Assembly: GCF_902488535.1 (NCBI RefSeq)
Contig: NZ_CABTWO010000014.1
Span: 1-58,507, forward strand
Length of the DNA: 58,507 nucleotides
Direction: 5' to 3'
Origin: an uncultured Mobiluncus sp.
GTDB taxonomy: Bacteria > Actinomycetota > Actinomycetes > Actinomycetales > Actinomycetaceae
Program-made: the position numbers and the translations under genes
In this document: piece after piece, positions 26,051 through 33,625 of the stretch
Layout: each line of letters begins with the position of its first letter
Numbering within the stretch: position 1 is the stretch's first letter
Notes under the pieces: generated by a model
Told to the model about the DNA's origin: nothing
What the model saw: only the letters and a program-made list of their open reading frames with translations
The model's database searches: none

Positions 26051-26250
26051 ATACCTTTGCGCGTATGCGTCATGACAGCTCTCCGCAATAGCGACAGTCG
26101 AACAGATATTTTCCGCTCGCCCGGACGCTTCCCCTCGGGAACGGTTCGTGTCCTCGGCAACCTCCCCTTTCGCTTCCGGGCATCCCCTAAAGGATTTCCC
26201 AGCCCTTATGGAAGCTAGTGATGTCGGCTGCGCCTCCGTCATGCTTATAT
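26051..26250 (-). ncRNA. lysine riboswitch (L box) aptamer
   Basis: The leader contains the hallmarks of the lysine aptamer. AAAGGGGAGGUUGCCGAGG (within 26151-26171 on the complement) is close to the B. subtilis lysC core AAAGGGGAGCGUCGCCGAAG. GGAGGCGCAGCC near the 5' end and GGAGAGCUGUC near the 3' end match the conserved junction segments. Helix P1 is CAUGAC (26243-26238) paired with GUCAUG (26076-26071). GCUUCC/GGAAGC and GGAC/GUCC close two internal arms. With the following terminator this predicts premature termination when lysine is bound. An open reading frame of 86 codons crosses the leader but has rare-codon usage and ignores the structure. Confidence 0.78.
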
Positions 26251-26258
26251 TGCTCTCC

Positions 26259-26287
26259 AGTCTAGGGCTCTGGGGCGAAAGGTGCAA
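26259..26287 (-). promoter_or_regulatory. promoter of the riboswitch-importer operon
   Basis: TTGCAC (26282-26287) and TAGACT (26259-26264) on the minus strand are 17 bases apart, which places the start site a few bases before the riboswitch P1 helix. Confidence 0.6.
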
Positions 26288-26457
26288 AAAAGTTAGTAAA
26301 ATTCGAAGTTCCGCTACCGTTAGCGTCTCTCTCAGGCTCGATTGAGCGGTTCGGCGTCCTCGGCCGATGCACAAGTTCGGTGCGGCCGGTCGCCGGTAGG
26401 TTATTGCGGGGTGATGTTGACTTTATCGGTTGAACACCTTTCGGTGATAATTGACAC

Positions 26458-27078
26458 GTGAACGCTTCCCTGATTCTTTCCACTCTCGCCCAAGCGTTGG
26501 TGCTCTTTGCGGTCACTAACATCGACCACTTGATGCTGCTGACCTTATGGTTTGTCCACGGTCACCAGCGCCCCGGCACAACGTTGCGTATCTGCGCAGG
26601 TCAATACCTCGGTTTCAGCGCTATTTTGGCAGCCACCGTGATCCTGAATCTGATTTCCGGTTTCGTCATTCCCGAAGCTCAGTTGCATCTGTTGGGTCTG
26701 ATACCACTGATTCTGGGAGTGAAAGCTGGCATTGGGGAAATTTTGGAACGCCGGGAGTCAAACGATTCCAGGGACGCACAGTCAGCCGAATCAAAGCTGG
26801 AAGGCAAACCCGTCAGTGTTGGCGCGGTCGCCCTGGTCACCATCGCGAACGGAGGCGACGAAATCGGTGTTTATCTGCCGGTTTTTGCCTTGTCGGCCTG
26901 GTGGCAAGTCGCTATGTTCTGCGCGGTGTTTCTGGTGTTGGCGGGTGCGCTGTTGGCTCTGGCGTGGTTCATTACCGGACGTTTAGGGCTCGCGGAGGTT
27001 CTGGAACGATTCGAGGCGGTGCTCTTTCCGAGTGTGCTTATCCTGCTCGGGGTGCTCATCCTCGCCGGATGGCTCTAG
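26458..27078 (+). CDS. CadD family cadmium-resistance-type transporter
   Basis: Six-helix membrane protein of 206 residues. The N-terminal segment LFAVTNIDHLMLL and the GQYLGF motif match the CadD family (LysE-related superfamily), as does the second half with VTIANGGDEIGVYLPVF. CadD proteins confer cadmium resistance in staphylococci, but substrate here is not proven. The start is GTG. A GATAAT hexamer ends six bases before it, and no ribosome site is evident, suggesting a leaderless transcript. A CACC-TTTC-GGTG inverted repeat overlaps this hexamer and could be an operator. No CadC/ArsR gene is adjacent. Confidence 0.85.
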   Translation: MNASLILSTLAQALVLFAVTNIDHLMLLTLWFVHGHQRPGTTLRICAGQYLGFSAILAATVILNLISGFVIPEAQLHLLGLIPLILGVKAGIGEILERRESNDSRDAQSAESKLEGKPVSVGAVALVTIANGGDEIGVYLPVFALSAWWQVAMFCAVFLVLAGALLALAWFITGRLGLAEVLERFEAVLFPSVLILLGVLILAGWL

Positions 27079-27259
27079 GCGGCACACGTTTATCCGGCCA
27101 GCTTTGTGTCCCCAGCGCAAACCACTGCCAGCACCTCTTTTATCCGCAGAGATGCGGAAGCAAATGTTTCTGCCGCTGGACGATGCCATAAAAATTGAAA
27201 AGGGGCAAACAAATCGATGGCGCCAACTGATAGTGGAATCGTGTGGCAGCTTGACTTCA

Positions 27260-27976
27260 TCATCCGTCGCGCGGCTCGGCGAGGGTAAGCGGCGGGTGTT
27301 CGGCGCGATACTCGTTTATCTGAGCATCCGGGTCGGGATAGCCCAGGGCCAGCCCGGTGATTAGCCCGTAGTCTTTGGGGATGCGAAACTCTGCTTCGAG
27401 AGGCGTCCGCCAGGTGGCGAGCGTTCCGATGGCAACGGTTCCGAGCCCCCGGTTCGCGGCCGCCAGCATGAGGGTGGACAGCATCAGCCCGGCATCCTGG
27501 GCGGAAAAGGGCAGCAGCGAGCGGTGGACAAACACGAAAATCCCCACCGGGGCCTGGAACAATTCGAGATTTTGGCGTACCTGTTGGGCTCGCCCGGGTT
27601 CGTCCCCGCGTCCAATCCCCAGGTGTGCATAGTAGCGTTTTCCGTTTGCTACCTGGCGTTTTCGCAGTTCAGGAGGGTATTTTCCCCAGGTTTTAAAGTC
27701 GGCTTTGGGTAGCTTGCCCTCCCGTAGCGCCCGTAGGAAGGCGCCGGGCCGTCCGCGTAGCATTCCGGATGCGGTTTCGGCGCGGCTGACATAGTCCGCC
27801 CGGATTCGCTCCAAGCGTTCCCCTGTGGCTACTGCCAGCACGTATCCGCGCGTGTTGGACCACGAGGCGCAGTGGCGTGCGTCATCCAAGACGGCTTGTA
27901 AAACCTCTGGTTCCACGGGCTTGTCAAGGTAGGCCCGCACGCTGTAGCGAGCCTGCAGCAGTTCAGAAAATTCCAT
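27260..27976 (-). CDS. nitroreductase family protein
   Basis: FMN-dependent oxidoreductase fold. The N-terminus (MEFSELLQARYSVRAYLDKP) carries the RYSVR motif that binds FMN phosphate; DAGLMLSTLMLAAANRGLGT and the C-terminal ALGYPD stretch are also typical. Length 238. The upstream in-frame codons run into nagB and are not family-like, so the Met with this motif is used although its ribosome site is weak. It lies 64 bases after nagB on the same strand and may be the last gene of that operon. Physiological substrate unknown. The 181-bp gap to the converging CadD gene shows no clear terminator. Confidence 0.87.
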   Translation of the reverse strand: MEFSELLQARYSVRAYLDKPVEPEVLQAVLDDARHCASWSNTRGYVLAVATGERLERIRADYVSRAETASGMLRGRPGAFLRALREGKLPKADFKTWGKYPPELRKRQVANGKRYYAHLGIGRGDEPGRAQQVRQNLELFQAPVGIFVFVHRSLLPFSAQDAGLMLSTLMLAAANRGLGTVAIGTLATWRTPLEAEFRIPKDYGLITGLALGYPDPDAQINEYRAEHPPLTLAEPRDG

Positions 27977-28040
27977 GCGTTTTAGTCTAATGGAATTCCT
28001 GGCCAGCTCCACGGGGAGGCTGCATCCGCAAATACTTGGG

Positions 28041-28832
28041 CTACAACCCCAGCCACGCTCCTTGGGGACGGTTGGCATAAATCTCGCGATAGAAATCCTG
28101 GCGCTCTAACTTCGCGGCGGCCGCCTCATCCAGCAGCACCTTCACATTGTTGTGCAGCTGCAAAGCCGAACCGGTGCAAGAGATAGAAACCGGACCCTCC
28201 ACCATGTCTCGAACCGCGTCAGCTTTGTTAGAGCCAGTGGCGATGAGCAGGATTTTTCGCGCCCGTAAAATCGTGCCGACCCCTTGCGTGAGCGCGTGCC
28301 TAGGCACCTTATCAATGTCTCCGTCAAAGAATCGGGCGTTGTCGCGGCGGGTTTGGGCGGTCAACACCGCGGGGTGCGTCAAGGACTTTAAGGACGTGCC
28401 TGGTTCGTTGAACGCAATATGCCCATCCGCTCCGATACCTAAAATCTGTATATCTATTCCACCGGCATCTACTATAGCCTGTTCGTAGCGCTGACACTCC
28501 GCTAACAGGTCCGGAGCCAGGCCGTCTTCTCCATATACCTCATTTGGGTCTATATCCGTAATGTCGGCAAATTCGCGGCGGATAAAGTTGTGGTAAGCCT
28601 CGGGGTGATCCTGGGGCAACCCCACGTACTCATCGAGCTGGAAAGCCTTTGCGTGGCGCAGAGACAAACTCCCCGCCTTAACCCGACGCGAAAGCTCTTG
28701 GTAAATCGGCAGCGGGGTGGAACCCGTCGCCACCCCCAGCACGGCGGTGGGTTTGTCCGAGTAGACCTCGCAGATTGCCTCCGCGGCGACAAGCGCCAAA
28801 TCTTGCGCCGTTGGTTTAATAATGATTTCCAT
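28041..28832 (-). CDS. nagB: glucosamine-6-phosphate deaminase
   Basis: Converts glucosamine-6-phosphate to fructose-6-phosphate and ammonia, the final step of sialic-acid/GlcNAc breakdown. Catalytic residues are in place: Asp67 (FQLDEYVG), Asp136 and His138 (GIGADGHIAF) and Glu143 (NEPG). TGSTPLP near residue 36 binds phosphate. Length 263 matches the family. The ATG follows GGAAGG. It is preceded by nagA at 52 bases. Confidence 0.96.
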   Translation of the reverse strand: MEIIIKPTAQDLALVAAEAICEVYSDKPTAVLGVATGSTPLPIYQELSRRVKAGSLSLRHAKAFQLDEYVGLPQDHPEAYHNFIRREFADITDIDPNEVYGEDGLAPDLLAECQRYEQAIVDAGGIDIQILGIGADGHIAFNEPGTSLKSLTHPAVLTAQTRRDNARFFDGDIDKVPRHALTQGVGTILRARKILLIATGSNKADAVRDMVEGPVSISCTGSALQLHNNVKVLLDEAAAAKLERQDFYREIYANRPQGAWLGL

Positions 28833-28884
28833 GATGATTACCTTCCGTTGTTTTCGATTTTCCGGCTAAGCTCCGAATTCCACC

Positions 28885-30006
28885 TCAACGCACTTGCTGA
28901 CCGCGACGAAACACCTGTTGGACCTGTAGGGCGCTCGACTCAACCACGAAGTCCGCGTAGGCTCCCGGCGCCAACACCCCGATGTCGGTCCTGCCCAGCA
29001 AAGCCGCAGGTCGAGCGGTAGCGGCATGAATCGCCAACCAAATATCCACTCCTGCGGTATAAGTTGCAAAACGTATTGCCCGGGACAGGGTCAGGGTGGA
29101 ACCGGCGATGGCTCCGTTAGATTTCAGCCGAGCCACCGCGTCGCGAACCTCGACCTCGAGGGGTCCCAGCAGGTAATCCCCGTCTGGTGAGCCCGCGGCC
29201 GCCATTGCATCGGTAACTAAAACCGTGTCGCGGCCTTTGGTGTCAAACACGAACTTCACGGTGGCCGGGTGGGAATGCACGCCGTCGGCGATGAGTTCTA
29301 CCGGCAATCCCGGCGTTTCCAAAGCGGCCGCGATCGGGCCGGGCTGGCGGTGGTGAATCGGTTTCATCGCGTTGAACAGGTGGGTGACGTTTTGCGCCCC
29401 ACTAGCGAGAGCGGCTTTCATTGTGTCGTAGTCGGCGTTCATATGTCCCGGTGCGGCGATGATTCCCCGTGACACCAGCCAGCGCACGGCCTGAAGCCCG
29501 CCGCGCCGCTCTATAGCGAGGGTCACCATTTTCACCGGACCGGCTTGGCACAAGCGTTGCACCTCGTCCAGAGCCGGGTCGCGCAGCAGCTGGGGGTCAT
29601 GCGCACCCTTGTATTCCTCTGCCATCCACGGGCCCTCCAGGTGGATGCCCAAAATTTCGCCGGTATCATAGAGTGGCGTCAAATCTCGAATCTGGGATTC
29701 CAGGTGGTCCAAAGTGTCCGTGACCAGGCTGGCCATAATGGAAGTTGTCCCCTCGTGGCGGTGAGTGGCGATGACGGTGCGGGCTGATTCAACCCCGTTG
29801 GTGAAAGCCTCTCCCCCGCCGCCGTGAGAATGTATATCCACGAATCCGGGAGCGAGGATAGCCGTCCCGAAATCCACGTCGGCCCGGACTTGTGCGGCCG
29901 CCGTCCCGCTGAGGACCTCAGCGATACGGTCGTTTTCTACCCGCACCGCGCCGGGTCCCAACACCTGGTTGCCGTCAAATAACGTGTCTGCGCGATAAAT
30001 CGTCAT
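28885..30006 (-). CDS. nagA: N-acetylglucosamine-6-phosphate deacetylase
   Basis: Amidohydrolase that removes acetate from GlcNAc-6-phosphate. The TIM-barrel metal motif HSHGGGG (59-65), the metal ligand Glu124 in HLEGPW, NVTHLFNAM, the substrate loop ADGVHSHP and catalytic Asp in TDAM are visible. Length 373 is usual. It feeds NagB, encoded next, and receives product from NanE, encoded 102 bases upstream. Confidence 0.96.
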   Translation of the reverse strand: MTIYRADTLFDGNQVLGPGAVRVENDRIAEVLSGTAAAQVRADVDFGTAILAPGFVDIHSHGGGGEAFTNGVESARTVIATHRHEGTTSIMASLVTDTLDHLESQIRDLTPLYDTGEILGIHLEGPWMAEEYKGAHDPQLLRDPALDEVQRLCQAGPVKMVTLAIERRGGLQAVRWLVSRGIIAAPGHMNADYDTMKAALASGAQNVTHLFNAMKPIHHRQPGPIAAALETPGLPVELIADGVHSHPATVKFVFDTKGRDTVLVTDAMAAAGSPDGDYLLGPLEVEVRDAVARLKSNGAIAGSTLTLSRAIRFATYTAGVDIWLAIHAATARPAALLGRTDIGVLAPGAYADFVVESSALQVQQVFRRGQQVR

Positions 30007-30108
30007 GTTGTTCCGGTTTCCTCTCAGTTTCTCCGCAAGTATTGTGAGCCGTGTGCTCCCTCATCAGCCGCCTTACCCGTGAATGGAGACAGGCAGCGCC
30101 CTAGGCAG

Positions 30109-30813
30109 CTAGGCTTTCGGCAGTTTGTCTACATACCATTCAGTGAGACGCCACGGGTGAGTGATGGCGGTGCCTACGCACGCCGCGTGAATCGGGTATT
30201 GGTAAACCGCAGCGAGGTCTTGGGGGCTGTGAATCCGGCCTTCCACCACGATTGGCGCGCGAACTGCCTGGCACACTGCGGCAATGAAATCGAAATCCGG
30301 TCCTGAAGTCGCGGCGCGGGCATATTGATACCCGGGGGTATAGCCCGACAATGTAGTGCCGATAAAGTCCGCTCCGGCCTGTTCAGCTGCCTTCGCGTCC
30401 TCAACGGACGCGCAGTCAGCCATGATAGCCACCCCGGGAAATTCCTCGTGCATCGCGCTCACCGCATCCGCGAAGGTCTCGCCCTCTCCCCGTTCGCGCA
30501 GGGTGGCGTCGATAGCGATGACATCCGCCCCGCTCAAGGCACAGGCGCGCGCGTGAGAAATCGAGGGCGTTATGTAAACTCCCTCGTGACCAAACTTAAT
30601 GAGTCCAATCAGGGGCACCTCCACCGCCTGACGGCACGCCACAATGTCCGCAATCCCCTGGACGCGCACCGCGGCAGCTCCCCCCGCCACGACCGACTGC
30701 GCCACCGCGGCAGTGATGTCAGACCGCCGCATCGGCTCTCCTGGATATGCTTGGCAACTGACGATAAGCCGCCCCTTAATGGCGTCAATCACCGCTTGAC
30801 GTTGCACATTCAT
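30109..30813 (-). CDS. nanE: N-acetylmannosamine-6-phosphate 2-epimerase
   Basis: Interconverts ManNAc-6-P and GlcNAc-6-P. TIM-barrel protein of 234 residues with family stretches RLIVSCQAYPGEPM, IGLIKFGHEGVYITPS, IAIDATLRER and GTTLSGYTPG; phosphate site near VEGRIHSPQD. GGGGAAATGA precedes the ATG. It sits between nanK and nagA in metabolic order. Confidence 0.95.
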   Translation of the reverse strand: MNVQRQAVIDAIKGRLIVSCQAYPGEPMRRSDITAAVAQSVVAGGAAAVRVQGIADIVACRQAVEVPLIGLIKFGHEGVYITPSISHARACALSGADVIAIDATLRERGEGETFADAVSAMHEEFPGVAIMADCASVEDAKAAEQAGADFIGTTLSGYTPGYQYARAATSGPDFDFIAAVCQAVRAPIVVEGRIHSPQDLAAVYQYPIHAACVGTAITHPWRLTEWYVDKLPKA

Positions 30814-30859
30814 TCATTTCCCCTTCCGTAGTTAGAGCGCAGTCTCGCGCCGGGTTCGT

Positions 30860-31801
30860 TCAGCCCTCAACTCGGTTCCAAATCTTTTTCGCGGCTCCCA
30901 CCAGGGCAGCCGCATTGCCCAAAGTCGCTTTCACCAGCGGCACCTCATGAAGGATATTCACCAACTGTTCCTGATAAGCCGCCCGGAGGGGTTTCCACCA
31001 GATGTCCGTGCTGTTAGCCAAGCCTCCCCCGACAATCATGACTTCGGGGTCAACCGTATTGACGATAGATCCCAGGGCCCGCCCGGTTTCCGCAGCCACT
31101 TCCGTATAAATGCGCGCAGCCAGCGCATCTCCTGACAGAGCCCGTTTTTCCAGTTCACGAGTGCCGCCGACGGCAGGGTCCCCGCCGTTTTCCAAGTACC
31201 AGGCGAACAACCCCGGTCCCGAAGCCACGGTTTCCAGATGCGGCACGTCGCGTCCGCATGTGCAGGCTCGTTTGGTGGCTAGCAGGGTTGGCAGGTGTCC
31301 GAAATCACCGGCGGTTCCGTGCGGACCGACCAGGATTTCCCCGTTAATCATCAGAGCTCCGCCAATGCCGGTCCCCAGGGCCATCATGGCAACGTAGTTT
31401 TTCCCGGTTCCTGCACCTTTCCAGGCTTCTCCGCGCAGATGAGCATTCACATCGTTTTCTAAAGTGACGGGCAGACCCACCGCTGTTTCCACCAGCGATA
31501 CGACCTCGGTGCCGGCCCAGTCCCGAATAGCATCGGTGGAGGCAATAATCCGCTGCCCCGCGAGGTCAACTACCCCGGCTGACCCAATCCCGACACCCAC
31601 AATCCGGTCGATACCGCTCTCGTGAGCCTGCGCGCGGACCTGACCCACCAGGGCGTTGATCGCTCCGACCACGGCCGCACCACCCTCGTGAGCGGGCGTA
31701 TCCGTTCGGCAAGGCAGGCTCAGATTGCCGTCCCGGTCCGCCAGGGCAGCAGCAATTTTCGTGCCGCCGAGGTCTATGGCGATGACGTAATCCGAGGTCA
31801 T
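30860..31801 (-). CDS. nanK: ROK family kinase, probable N-acetylmannosamine kinase
   Basis: Sugar kinase: the ATP-binding IDLGGTKIAAAL begins at residue 9, and the catalytic base lies in NDVNAH. The ROK zinc site is recognisable (DFGH, then CTCG) but its last Cys is replaced by His (VPHLE). ROK kinases differ in substrate; the ManNAc assignment follows from the flanking nanA and nanE. The gene starts ten bases after the nanA stop. Confidence 0.9.
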   Translation of the reverse strand: MTSDYVIAIDLGGTKIAAALADRDGNLSLPCRTDTPAHEGGAAVVGAINALVGQVRAQAHESGIDRIVGVGIGSAGVVDLAGQRIIASTDAIRDWAGTEVVSLVETAVGLPVTLENDVNAHLRGEAWKGAGTGKNYVAMMALGTGIGGALMINGEILVGPHGTAGDFGHLPTLLATKRACTCGRDVPHLETVASGPGLFAWYLENGGDPAVGGTRELEKRALSGDALAARIYTEVAAETGRALGSIVNTVDPEVMIVGGGLANSTDIWWKPLRAAYQEQLVNILHEVPLVKATLGNAAALVGAAKKIWNRVEG

Positions 31802-31811
31802 AGCCGGGTTC

Positions 31812-32723
31812 CTAGAGTAATCCGACTTTTTGCAAGACGCTGCGCACGTGCTCGACGTTTTCTCCGCTCAAAGGCGCCACGGGACGAGGCATCTCGTTAG
31901 ACTCGAACACCCCCAGCAGCTGCAGCGCTGTCTTAAACGCGCCGATGCCGGCACCGAAGCCCTGTACGTCTTTGACCTGGACAATCGTCATCAAATCCGC
32001 CAGCCGGTCCTGTTCGAGGCGGACAGTCTCCCAGTCCTTAGCGAGAGCGGCTTTCCACTGACGCACGTAGCCGTCGGGATCGACGTTGCCCAAGCCGGGT
32101 ACGCAGCCGTCCGCGCCGGACAGGTACGCCCCGTCCACCACGACCTCGTGACCGGTAAACAGCTGCAGCGGATGGCCGGCTTCGGCGTTCAATCGGGACA
32201 GGAAACGGAAACCGACATCGTCGCCGGAAGAATCCTTTACCCCATTGAGGACCCCGGCTTTCCCGAGGTCCATCACCAGGTCATTTGGCAGCTTCCAGTG
32301 TACGCATACGGGAATGTCATAAGCCCAAATGGGCAGGTCCGTGCATTCTCGCAAGATTTCGAAGTGCCGCCGAATTTCCCGCACCCCTTGCAGGGCATAG
32401 AACGGGGCGGTCGCCACCACCGCATCGACTCCGATGTCTTCGGCCTGGCGAATGTGTTCCACAACCCGGTCCGTCTCCGTGCTGATAACCCCCGCCATGA
32501 TGGGGACGCGACCAGACACGATGCGTTTGGATTCGGCAAGGATTTGCCCGCGGCGTTCATCGGTTGAAAACGCCACTTCTCCCGACGATCCCAGGACAAA
32601 CAAGCCATCGATACCGGCCGTAATCAGACGATTAATGTGCCTCTCTAGCGAAGGCACATCGAGTTCGCCGTTCTTTAGCGGGATGGTCAGGGGCGGGACG
32701 ATGCCGCGAATTTTTTTAGACAT
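31812..32723 (-). CDS. nanA: DapA-family lyase, probable N-acetylneuraminate lyase
   Basis: Class I aldolase of the DHDPS/NAL family. GSSGE (45-49), Tyr135 (WAYDIP) and Schiff-base Lys163 (NGVKDSSGD) are the expected active-site residues. Sequence alone does not separate NAL from other family lyases, but the neighbours (nanK, nanE, nagA, nagB and a sialic-acid-type importer) do so strongly. Splits N-acetylneuraminate to ManNAc and pyruvate. The ATG has AGGAG upstream. Confidence 0.9.
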   Translation of the reverse strand: MSKKIRGIVPPLTIPLKNGELDVPSLERHINRLITAGIDGLFVLGSSGEVAFSTDERRGQILAESKRIVSGRVPIMAGVISTETDRVVEHIRQAEDIGVDAVVATAPFYALQGVREIRRHFEILRECTDLPIWAYDIPVCVHWKLPNDLVMDLGKAGVLNGVKDSSGDDVGFRFLSRLNAEAGHPLQLFTGHEVVVDGAYLSGADGCVPGLGNVDPDGYVRQWKAALAKDWETVRLEQDRLADLMTIVQVKDVQGFGAGIGAFKTALQLLGVFESNEMPRPVAPLSGENVEHVRSVLQKVGLL

Positions 32724-32761
32724 ACCTCAATTCTCCTATGTTTTAGTCGGGCCGCCAGTTG

Positions 32762-33625
32762 TCAATCCAACTGAGGATGCATCAGGGAAGGCGCGGCACC
32801 CAAAAGGCTACGAGTATAGGGGTCCGATGGGTGGTCAAAAATGGCTGCTGCGTCTCCTTCCTCAACTACCTTGCCTCCGTTCATCACCGCGATGCGATCC
32901 GAAATATAGCGCACGGTTTGAATGTCGTGCGAAATAAACACCATCGCCAACCCCAGTTCTTTCTTAAGGTCAGACAACAAGTTCAGAATCTGGGCGCGCA
33001 CGGAAACATCGAGGGCGGACGTGGGTTCATCAGCAATGATGGCTTGCGGGTGCAGGGACAGAGCACGGGCAATTGCCACGCGCTGCCGCTGCCCTCCGGA
33101 AAGCTGACCGGGCAGGGCATTGAGAGCTGACAGCGGCAAGCCCACCAACCCCAGCAATTCTCGCACCCGTTTGTCCCGAGTTTCATTGGTGCCAATCCTG
33201 TGGACCCGCAACGGGTCAGCCAGCTGGTCATGGACGCTCATGCGCGGGTTCAGCGCGGTGGCCGGGTCTTGGAAAACCACGGACACAACCGAGCCGATGT
33301 GGCGTCGGTCCGCCGCGTTGCGCTTCGTGACGTCCTTGCCCATGAAGAACACTTTGCCCTTCGTAGCGACTTGGAGCCCGCACATGACGTTCGCGGTTGT
33401 GGACTTGCCACAGCCGGATTCGCCCACGATACCAAGGACTTTGCCGGGCATAATTTTCATGTCGACGCCCCGCACGGCCCGCACGTGGTTCGGCTTGAAA
33501 ATCGAACCGGTACGCGCTTTGAATGTGACCTCCACTTCCTGCAATTCGATGATGGGGGTTTCGGGGTCAATAGTCCCTGGCGTTTCGTTTTCGATAACGC
33601 TTGCGTTTGCGGTTGTCTCGCTCAT
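32762..33625 (-). CDS. OppF/DppF-type ABC ATPase of the sialic-acid importer
   Basis: Peptide/opine/nickel-family ATPase: Walker A GESGCGKST, Q-loop VFQDPATALNP, signature LSGGQRQR, Walker B AIIADEPTSALD, switch His in FISHD. Its C-terminus is shorter than in OppF of peptide systems. The start overlaps the stop of the permease-ATPase fusion by four bases. Equivalent to SiaI of Corynebacterium glutamicum by gene order; that mapping is from memory of the published locus. Confidence 0.9.
   Translation of the reverse strand: MSETTANASVIENETPGTIDPETPIIELQEVEVTFKARTGSIFKPNHVRAVRGVDMKIMPGKVLGIVGESGCGKSTTANVMCGLQVATKGKVFFMGKDVTKRNAADRRHIGSVVSVVFQDPATALNPRMSVHDQLADPLRVHRIGTNETRDKRVRELLGLVGLPLSALNALPGQLSGGQRQRVAIARALSLHPQAIIADEPTSALDVSVRAQILNLLSDLKKELGLAMVFISHDIQTVRYISDRIAVMNGGKVVEEGDAAAIFDHPSDPYTRSLLGAAPSLMHPQLD

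Noticed and set aside
25982..26242. 86-codon minus-strand ORF (MTEAQPTSLAS...) ending 11 bases before the importer binding-protein gene, with GGAGAG upstream
   Set aside because: It runs straight through the riboswitch helices and the terminator, uses rare codons and matches no family; the RNA structure explains the sequence better.
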